Shown piece after piece: positions 50,489 to 56,078 of a stretch of DNA of 56,078 nt (positions are counted from its first letter, which is position 1; every line of letters begins with the position of its first letter). The DNA is from Bacteroidota bacterium (GTDB taxonomy: Bacteria; Bacteroidota; Bacteroidia; Flavobacteriales_F; PHOS-HE28). The DNA lies in contig JAKQEI010000021.1 of NCBI GenBank assembly GCA_029573495.1, positions 1 through 56,078 of the forward strand, in the 5' to 3' direction. The position numbers and the translations under genes are program-made. The notes under the pieces were generated by a model, which saw nothing but the letters and a program-made list of their open reading frames with translations, was not told where the DNA came from and searched no databases.

Positions 50489-51664
50489 CTATTTCTTCTC
50501 GATGATCGGGTGCCGCTCGAAGGGCTTGCTCCGGTCGAATAGGTAGCGGTAGGTGGCCAGGGTACGGTAGTTCTCCGCGCCCAGGTTCTCGCACACCTTG
50601 ATCATGCGCGGATTGAAGTCGCCGATCCACGTCAGGACAGTGTCGTGATAGAGCTTCTTGTTCACGATGTGCTTCTCGGCATACACGATGAGCGCTCCCT
50701 CCATGCCCTTTCCTTGATACTCCTTGGCCACACCGAAGACGATGCCCGTCATGGTCTTGGCGGCGCCCGTCCATTTGTACCAGAGGAACTTCAACTTGCC
50801 CCACCAGTTCAGGTCGCCGTTCACGTGTTTGAAGATCTCGTTCAGCTCAGGTAGGCTGATATACATGGCCACGGGTCGCTCATTGTACCGGATGAAGATG
50901 ACGATGCGTGGATCCATCACAGGCTTCATGGCCTTTACGATCTTCAACGCCGCCGCGGCTTCCATGGGCTTGTGGTTGTCGTGGTCCACCCAGCCGTCGT
51001 TGTATACGGTGCGGAAGTCCTCTGCGATCTGCTCCACGCTCAGCCCGCGCACATCATGCATCCGGAAGGCGGGGTCCTTCGCCAGCTGATCGTACTTGCG
51101 GTGGAAGATGGGTTGCGCAGGTACCAGGGCACTGCGCAGGAAGAAGAGCTGGTTGAAGTAGACCTGGAAGCCATAGCCCTCGAGCAGGGTCTGATAGTAG
51201 GGCGGGTTGTAGTTGGTGCCGTAGATGGGTGGTGAAGTGAAGTTCTTGATCAACAGCCCCCAGAACATGTTACGGTCGCCTAGGTTGATCGGCCCGTCCA
51301 TCGCCTCCATGCCCTGCGCCTTCAACCAATCGCGGGCGCTATCGAAGAGCAGGTCCGCCGCGGTCTGGTCGTTCACGCATTCGAAGAAGCCCATACCACC
51401 GGTGGGCTGCTTCTCGGTGTAGGCCGTCCTCGGGTTGATGAACGCGGCGATGCGGCCGATCGCGCGGTCCCCGTCCATGAGGAGCCAGCGCATCGCCTTG
51501 CCTTCCTTGAGCAGCTTGTTCTTCCCGGGGTCGAAGACCTTGGCCACATCCTGCTTCAGGTGTGGGATCCAATTGCGGTCGTCCTTGTAGATACTCCAGG
51601 GAAGGCGCATCCATTGGTCCTGGGTGCGTTGGTCAGTGACCGGTACGATCTGCATGGCCATCAT
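50489..51664 (-). CDS. GNAT-like acetyltransferase-domain protein
   Basis: A 391-residue protein from ATG 51664 (ATG 51655 is an alternative). It belongs to a widespread family of ~380-residue hypothetical proteins: 'FLYKDDRNWIPHL'-type start (here 'SIYKDDRNWIPHLKQDV'), 'DGDRAIGRIAAFINP', 'MDGPINLGDRNMFWGLLI' and a C-terminal acetyltransferase-like half ('GIVFGVAKEYQGKGMEGALIVY' is the acetyl-CoA loop). The substrate is unknown. It is divergent from aroK with 29 bases between starts. Confidence 0.75.
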   Translation of the reverse strand: MMAMQIVPVTDQRTQDQWMRLPWSIYKDDRNWIPHLKQDVAKVFDPGKNKLLKEGKAMRWLLMDGDRAIGRIAAFINPRTAYTEKQPTGGMGFFECVNDQTAADLLFDSARDWLKAQGMEAMDGPINLGDRNMFWGLLIKNFTSPPIYGTNYNPPYYQTLLEGYGFQVYFNQLFFLRSALVPAQPIFHRKYDQLAKDPAFRMHDVRGLSVEQIAEDFRTVYNDGWVDHDNHKPMEAAAALKIVKAMKPVMDPRIVIFIRYNERPVAMYISLPELNEIFKHVNGDLNWWGKLKFLWYKWTGAAKTMTGIVFGVAKEYQGKGMEGALIVYAEKHIVNKKLYHDTVLTWIGDFNPRMIKVCENLGAENYRTLATYRYLFDRSKPFERHPIIEKK

Positions 51665-51675
51665 CGCGAAGGTGC

Positions 51676-51683
51676 GATCTTTC
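51676..51683 (+). promoter_or_regulatory. -7 box variant GATCTTTC
   Basis: A weak match to TAnnTTTG, ending 10 bases before ATG 51694 (aroK). Confidence 0.35.
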
Positions 51684-51693
51684 GGCGTTCCAC

Positions 51694-52203
51694 ATGCACG
51701 TTCAACTCATCGGCTTCATGTGCGCGGGCAAGTCGCGTGTAGGACGGGAACTCGCCGAGGTCCTTGGAATGCCCTTCGTGGACCTCGATCGCGTGATCGA
51801 ACAGCGGGTCGGCCCCATCAAGCCCTTCTTCGAACGGGAGGGCGAAGCGGCATTCCGCAAGGTGGAGGCGGAGGTGCTTGGTGAGGTCCTCGGTGGGTCG
51901 GAGGCCGTGATCGCGATGGGCGGAGGGACGCCGATGGAACGTGACAACCGCGATCGTATGATGCAGGCGGGAAAGGTGATCTGGCTCGATGTGCCGATCG
52001 ATGTCCTGATGCCGCGCATCGAACGTGCCGGAGGTGATCGACCTCTGCTTGCCGGTCTGAAGGGGGAGGCGCTGCGCGACCGGGTCGGTTCCCTGCTTCT
52101 CGAGCGCACACCGACCTACCGGGCAGCCCACCACAGGATCGACGCGACCGGTAAGCCCCACGAGATCGCCGCAACGATCGCACAGGTCCTTCAGCTCAGG
52201 TAA
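51694..52203 (+). CDS. aroK: Shikimate kinase
   Basis: 169 residues. Walker A is GFMCAGKSRVG (residues 7-17), a variant of the common GxMGxGKS; the shikimate-binding Asp lies in FVDLDRVIE, then 'FFEREGEAAFRKVEAEVL' and the 'AMGGGTP' loop. 'DRPLLAGL' is the lid region with Arg, and 'RTPTYRAAHHRID' closes the domain. It phosphorylates shikimate in the aromatic amino acid pathway. Its 3' end overlaps the convergent PyrR-like gene by 13 bases. Confidence 0.93.
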   Translation: MHVQLIGFMCAGKSRVGRELAEVLGMPFVDLDRVIEQRVGPIKPFFEREGEAAFRKVEAEVLGEVLGGSEAVIAMGGGTPMERDNRDRMMQAGKVIWLDVPIDVLMPRIERAGGDRPLLAGLKGEALRDRVGSLLLERTPTYRAAHHRIDATGKPHEIAATIAQVLQLR

Positions 52204-52691
52204 ACGGTATCGGTCTTGCCCAGGCGGACGCTGATATGCTCCTGCAAGGTGGTACTGAGCGTCAACCCGACGATGTCCGCACGGATGGGGTAGGCGCGGT
52301 GCCTGCGGTCCACCAGGACCACCGTGGTCAACCTTTTCAGTGGCACTTGCACCAGGAAGCTCGCCGCGTGCATCAGGGTCCGGCCGCTCATCAACACGTC
52401 GTCCACCAGCACCACCACCCGGTCGCGCAAGGCCTCCGGGTCCATGGACAGGCTCGCGGGGCGCTCCAATGGTCGGTCCTTGTCCAGTTCGATCTCCGCC
52501 AGGTCCACCTTCAGGTCGGTGGCGGCTGCCAATCCCGCTCTCAATCGCTGTGCGATCGCGACCCCACGAGGCGCCACGCCCACGAGTACGATCCCATCCT
52601 CCGCATGGTACTCCTCATGCAATTGGTGGATGATCCGCGCGAGCTTGCGTTGCACGCGCTCGTGGTCGAGGACGATGGTGTGGCCGGACAT
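52191..52691 (-). CDS. PyrR-like phosphoribosyltransferase
   Basis: A 166-residue protein from ATG 52691. The PRPP-binding loop is VVVLVDDVLMSGRTLMHA (near residue 95); 'GIVLVGVAPRGVAIAQRL' and 'VVLVDRRHRAYPIRADIVGLTLSTTLQEHISVRLG' match PyrR, the uracil phosphoribosyltransferase/pyrimidine regulator. In Bacteroidota these proteins may act only as phosphoribosyltransferases. No pyrimidine genes or attenuator are seen next to it. Confidence 0.88.
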   Translation of the reverse strand: MSGHTIVLDHERVQRKLARIIHQLHEEYHAEDGIVLVGVAPRGVAIAQRLRAGLAAATDLKVDLAEIELDKDRPLERPASLSMDPEALRDRVVVLVDDVLMSGRTLMHAASFLVQVPLKRLTTVVLVDRRHRAYPIRADIVGLTLSTTLQEHISVRLGKTDTVYLS

Positions 52692-52711
52692 GCGGCGAAA
52701 ATTACGGCGGG

Positions 52712-53119
52712 CTATCCCAACACACGGGCAGGACGCCTGCGTGAGCGCACTTCCGCGAGCTGGCTCTCGTGGATCTGGCTTCCCGTGTACTTGATGATCC
52801 GGTCGAACAGGTCGAAGGTCGCGGCCTCCAATCGCTTGAACCGGATGCACGAACGGCCACGATCATAGACGAGCAGGTCCTTCTTGAACGCGTTCAGCAG
52901 GTCGTGCGGAATGATGTAGAGCGCCATGAAGTTCTTCTGGTTCGCCAAGGCGCAGAGGGTGAGGCCATGGAGGTGGTAGGTGGGCATCTCCCGGTCCATG
53001 TCCTCCACGATGTCCGGCCAGATGCCGAGGATCAATGTGCGCAGACGGGTCAATGGTTCCTTCCGCCCGGGCTCGAGCTGGTCGAAGTATTCATCCGCTG
53101 TGCGCAACAGTGATCGCAT
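52712..53119 (-). CDS. DUF1801 domain protein
   Basis: A 135-residue protein from ATG 53119; the frame is open further upstream but without a coding character. 'TADEYFDQLEPGRKEPLTRLRTLILGIWPDIVEDMDREMPTYHLHGL' and 'FMALYIIPHDLLNAFKKDLLVYDRGRSCIRFKRLE' are DUF1801 features (YdhG/frataxin-like fold). It ends 20 bases before the PyrR-like start. The role is unknown. Confidence 0.82.
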   Translation of the reverse strand: MRSLLRTADEYFDQLEPGRKEPLTRLRTLILGIWPDIVEDMDREMPTYHLHGLTLCALANQKNFMALYIIPHDLLNAFKKDLLVYDRGRSCIRFKRLEAATFDLFDRIIKYTGSQIHESQLAEVRSRRRPARVLG

Positions 53120-53159
53120 CCCAATGAGAGGATGAAGATGCGAGATCCATATGGATCGT

Positions 53160-53960
53160 TCAAGGGATGATGTTGCGAACGACCTTGCGCACACGGTCGA
53201 TGTCAAGCTCCGTTCCATCGCGAAGGAGGACGAACTCCCCATCATCGCGATGGACGATGTCCAATGGTACGCTTGTGCGCTCCGATCCATCGTCCAATAC
53301 CAGCTTCACCTCCTCCCGCATCGTTGCCGCAGCCTCCAGGCCATCATACACAGCGCATGCGACTGTCCCACGCTCCTGACGAACGGCTTTCACCCACAGC
53401 TCACGGCCGGCACGTGGAGCGATCGAATTGTGACACCGCTCGAACCGTGCGCTCGGAAAGACCTTCGCGAAGAGCTGCTGATATTCCGCCAGCGAGGCCG
53501 CGAACGGTGGACCCTCCGCGTTCGGCACCTGGTCGAAGAGAACACCGACCAGCACACCCCCGGGCTTCAGGAGCCGATGCATCGTATCGACGTAACGCTC
53601 CCGAAGTGAAGGGTCCAGCGCACAGAGCAGTGTCTGCTCGATGATGATGTCATAGGACCCATGGTGTGTGAACACGTCCCCGACCAGCACGTGATCCATC
53701 GGGAAGGAGGGACATCGTTCCCGCAGGTCCTTCAGCGCCTCGTCGGTAAGGTCCATGGCGAAGACGTTCCGGAAGCCGGCCCGGTGCGCATACTCCGCCT
53801 CGTGCCCCCGTCCAGCCCCGGGGATCAGGATCCGCGCCCCGCGGTCCTGAAGCCCGTCCAGATAGGTGGTGATCGGTGTGGAAGCCGAGCCGATGTCCCA
53901 CGGTGTATCTCCCGCGGTGTACCGCTCCTCCCAATACCGGGCATTCAACTCCTTGGCCAT
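53160..53960 (-). CDS. TPMT-like SAM methyltransferase with C-terminal extension
   Basis: A 266-residue protein. 'YWEERYTAGDTPWDIGSASTPI' and 'ARILIPGAGRGHEAEYAHRAGF' (motif I) are typical of the thiopurine-methyltransferase family, with 'IIEQTLLCALDPSLRERYVDTMHRLLKPGGVLVGVLF' following. The methyltransferase ends near residue 195. The last ~65 residues ('GTVACAVYDGLEAAATMREEVKLVLDDGSERTSVPLDIVHRDDGEFV') form a separate strand-rich tail not usual in the family. The methyl acceptor is unknown. It sits 3 bases after the SIMPL-like gene. Confidence 0.82.
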   Translation of the reverse strand: MAKELNARYWEERYTAGDTPWDIGSASTPITTYLDGLQDRGARILIPGAGRGHEAEYAHRAGFRNVFAMDLTDEALKDLRERCPSFPMDHVLVGDVFTHHGSYDIIIEQTLLCALDPSLRERYVDTMHRLLKPGGVLVGVLFDQVPNAEGPPFAASLAEYQQLFAKVFPSARFERCHNSIAPRAGRELWVKAVRQERGTVACAVYDGLEAAATMREEVKLVLDDGSERTSVPLDIVHRDDGEFVLLRDGTELDIDRVRKVVRNIIP

Positions 53961-53963
53961 CGT

Positions 53964-54695
53964 TCAGTCGATCAGGGCGAAGCGGAAGGTCACGGACCTT
54001 TCCCGCATGCGCAGCAGATCGGCGTTACCGCCGAATTCATGCTTCATCATCTCCCGTTTCGCCATCTCCATGATGGTGTCAAGCCAGGAGAGACCGGTGC
54101 TGCCCGTCGGGTCGTGAGCGGTGATCAACTTGCCCAGCTTGCGGCCACCCAGGGTCGCCATGGTGCGTGCCTGCTCCTCGGCGCGATTGAACAGCCGTTG
54201 CATCAGTTCCACCTCGGTGCCGGCCGTGGGTTCGTATTCCCAGTTGCTCACATGCCCGTCACCCTTTCCCTCGGCGCGCAGGAAGGCTACCAGCCGCTTC
54301 AGCTCAGCTTCGTTCGCCAGTTCGATCCCCACGCTCGAGGCTTCACTTTCATCCTCGTAAGAACTGATGCTGTAGTCCGTATATCCGGTCGCATCATCGG
54401 TCAGTTCGAAGCCGGCCTTGGTGAGCTTCCCCTTGAGCTTCTCGGCCTTTTCCTCGGCCTCCTTCTGGATCTTCTTCTGGGTCTTCTCCCAATCCTCGTC
54501 GCCCTCATAGGTCGCGTCTGAATACATCTCCGCGTTCTGCGGTGTGTAGGAATACGTGATACGCTTCACCTTCATGGACATGGTGTCCGATACGGTGAGT
54601 TCGATGTAGTTCTCGGTGATGACCTGGGCCTGGCAGGTCAGGATGGATATGAGCCCGGCAGCGAGTGCGGATGTGCGAAGGAGGTGGTGCATCAT
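53964..54695 (-). CDS. Exported SIMPL-like (DUF541) protein
   Basis: A 243-residue protein from ATG 54695, giving MMHHLLRTSALAAGLISILT as signal peptide. 'YIELTVSDTMSMKVKRITYSY' starts the mature part; an unusual Lys/Glu-rich helix (EDWEKTQKKIQKEAEEKAEK) follows, and 'LFNRAEEQARTMATLGGRKLGKLI' matches the SIMPL helix ('A..kA..lA..lG.klG.v'). It is probably periplasmic. The 3-base spacing to the methyltransferase gene suggests one transcript. Confidence 0.7.
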   Translation of the reverse strand: MMHHLLRTSALAAGLISILTCQAQVITENYIELTVSDTMSMKVKRITYSYTPQNAEMYSDATYEGDEDWEKTQKKIQKEAEEKAEKLKGKLTKAGFELTDDATGYTDYSISSYEDESEASSVGIELANEAELKRLVAFLRAEGKGDGHVSNWEYEPTAGTEVELMQRLFNRAEEQARTMATLGGRKLGKLITAHDPTGSTGLSWLDTIMEMAKREMMKHEFGGNADLLRMRERSVTFRFALID

Positions 54696-54874
54696 GTGGA
54701 AGTTGAGGCGAAGTTCACGCTTCCTGCGGATCGGACGGCATGGGAAGAGCGAAAGCCGTCCTTCCCGCCTCGGACGATCGATGTTCCGGATCGAGGGAGC
54801 ATGTGCAGGACCCGCCGTTGCCGGCTTTCGACCAGTGCAGATGGTGTGATCCGACAGGATGGCTGTCAATGACG

Positions 54875-54882
54875 TATCTTTG
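54875..54882 (+). promoter_or_regulatory. Bacteroidota -7 box TATCTTTG
   Basis: An exact match, 87 bases before the TTG start of the symporter gene at 54970; it predicts a leader of about 80 bases. Confidence 0.6.
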
Positions 54883-54969
54883 CGCCGCTCCTGAGCGCGC
54901 CTCGCGTGCTCCTTTCCTGGTCCGCTTCGTGCTTCGTCGCTGGGCCGCTCATTTCACGGAACCGACGGT

Positions 54970-56078
54970 TTGCACTGGATAGACGCCGGCATCATTCTCC
55001 TTTACATGATCATGCTCCTCGGAGTGGGCGTGTACTTCATGCGGAGGAATGCCAGCGCCGAGGATTATTTCGTGAGCGGTCGCGACATGGGCCGTTGGCA
55101 CATCGGCCTTTCCGTGGTGGCCACGGACGTGGGTGGTGGTTTCTCCATTGGTCTTGGCGGCCTGGGCTTCGCAATGGGGCTCAGTGGATCCTGGATGCTC
55201 TTCACCGGCTTGATCGGCGCCTGGCTCGCGGCAGTGGTGCTGATCCCTCGGGTGTACAAGGTGGGGAGCGCCAAGCGCCTGCTCACGTTCCCACAGCTCT
55301 TTGGTCACTTCTACGACCACCGTGTGGCGCTGGTGGCAGGTGTGATCTCCGTGATCGGTTACCTGGGCTTCACCAGTTCGCAGATCCTCGCCGGTGCCAA
55401 ACTCGCATCCGCAGCCGTGGAAGGGCTCGACCTGGGGACCGCCCTGTTGATCATGGGCGGGATCGCGATCGGATACACCGTGCTCGGCGGCATGAACGCG
55501 GTCATCCACACCGATACCGTGCAGTGGATCGTCCTGCTCCTCGGGCTCACCTTCGTGGCGCTGCCCATGGCCTGGCAGGCGGTGGGCGGTTGGGACGCGA
55601 TCGCGGCCACCGTTGGTCCGGAGATGCTCGCCCTGGACAACGTGCGCCCGGTGATGTTGCTGAACTGGGCCATCACCATCATCCCCATCTGGTTCGTGGG
55701 CATGACCCTGTACCAGCGGATCTACGCCAGTCGCAGCGAGCGCGAGGCGAAGCAGGCCTGGTTCATCGCCGGGCTCTTCGAATGGCCGGTGATGGCCTTC
55801 CTCGGCGTGTCCCTCGGTCTGCTGGCGCGCGTGGCCGCGGAACAAGGCTTGTTCAGTGAGCTGTTCCCACTGGGTGCCGCAGCGATGGATCCGGAGATCG
55901 GCCTGCCACTGCTGCTCCGAACGATACTGCCCGTGGGCCTCATGGGCATCGTGCTCGCCGCCTATTTCAGCGCCATCCTGTCCACCGCGGACAGCTGCCT
56001 CATGGCCGCAAGTGGGAACCTGCTCACCGACATCGTGCACCGTAAGCGTGATGATGTGCCGGTGAAGCGGCAGCTGCG
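54970..56078 (+). CDS. Sodium:solute symporter (SSS family), 5' part
   Basis: The frame runs off the window end after 369 codons. No ATG precedes the first helix, so TTG 54970 is the likely start (HWIDAGIILLYMIMLLGVGVY as TM1); the first ATG (55006) would cut TM1. 'AEDYFVSGRDMGRWHIGLSVVATDVGGGFSIGLGG' is the SSS signature, with 'FPQLFGHFYDHRV', 'GYTVLGGMNAVIHTDTVQWIVL' and 'AAYFSAILSTADSCLMAASGNLLTDI' later. It is a Na+-coupled transporter of the inner membrane with LeuT fold; the solute is unknown. Confidence 0.9.
   Translation, partial: MHWIDAGIILLYMIMLLGVGVYFMRRNASAEDYFVSGRDMGRWHIGLSVVATDVGGGFSIGLGGLGFAMGLSGSWMLFTGLIGAWLAAVVLIPRVYKVGSAKRLLTFPQLFGHFYDHRVALVAGVISVIGYLGFTSSQILAGAKLASAAVEGLDLGTALLIMGGIAIGYTVLGGMNAVIHTDTVQWIVLLLGLTFVALPMAWQAVGGWDAIAATVGPEMLALDNVRPVMLLNWAITIIPIWFVGMTLYQRIYASRSEREAKQAWFIAGLFEWPVMAFLGVSLGLLARVAAEQGLFSELFPLGAAAMDPEIGLPLLLRTILPVGLMGIVLAAYFSAILSTADSCLMAASGNLLTDIVHRKRDDVPVKRQL

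Noticed and set aside
54949-56040. Minus-strand frame of 363 residues and a plus-strand frame from 54906 over the symporter gene
   Set aside because: The third frame encodes an SSS symporter with hydrophobic helices and signature motifs; the others are His/Gly/Arg-rich shadows.

Overview
The window reads as chromosomal DNA of a high-GC member of the Bacteroidota, most likely Flavobacteriales or a close relative. Several genes carry type IX secretion (T9SS) sorting domains, one encodes a T9SS plug-type lipoprotein (DUF5103), and there are bshA (bacillithiol), a fused E1-alpha/beta oxo-acid dehydrogenase and a DUF349 protein. Many genes are preceded by a Bacteroidota -7 box (TAnnTTTG or a near variant), often only 3-10 bases before the start codon. 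Shine-Dalgarno sequences are not conspicuous. Sampled 60-base lines are mostly about 63-70% GC, but lines sampled in 39.7-44.8 kb are about 47-53%.

Layout. 0-5 kb: a truncated T9SS-type cargo gene, an M1-type metallopeptidase, a repeat-rich gap, three overlapping small membrane genes, a toxin-antitoxin pair whose toxin has an in-frame stop, and SRPBCC and VOC proteins. 5.2-10.2 kb: a compact minus-strand locus of a methyltransferase, a GT-C-like membrane protein, an LTA-synthase-like phosphotransferase and a DAG-kinase-like lipid kinase, probably an envelope-decoration pathway. 10.3-19.8 kb: the E1 fusion, three surface or secreted proteins, a TfoX-N protein, a membrane-anchored deaminase, a DUF1905/YdeI protein and a SUI1/YciH factor. 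19.8-24 kb: hairpin repeats beside a GH38-like glycosidase whose last codons are duplicated, then an outer-membrane barrel. 24.2-26 kb: a FecCD permease and its ATPase. 26-34 kb (minus): mscL, a CotH-like protein, a lipoprotein, a thioesterase, a DUF349 protein, a SpoIIE phosphatase and pruA. 34.2-39.6 kb: carbonic anhydrase with a SulP transporter, apaG, a T9SS beta-propeller and a J-domain/KTSC protein.

39.7-44.8 kb is the most unusual part. It is a lower-GC block with four consecutive plus-strand genes for exported proteins (a CsgG-like protein, a lipoprotein and two unknowns), facing a minus-strand membrane protein whose cytoplasmic helical N-terminus recalls STAND/NACHT-associated domains. 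This is the best candidate for an undescribed system, but nothing in the sequence proves its function.

44.8-56 kb: the T9SS plug-like lipoprotein, a membrane-anchored NqrF-like ferredoxin, bshA, a class III CoA-transferase, tRNA-Leu(GAG), tRNA-Lys(TTT) with a decayed partial copy beside it, an acetyltransferase-like protein, shikimate kinase, a PyrR-like phosphoribosyltransferase, DUF1801, a TPMT-like methyltransferase, a SIMPL-like secreted protein, and the start of a sodium:solute symporter that runs off the window end.
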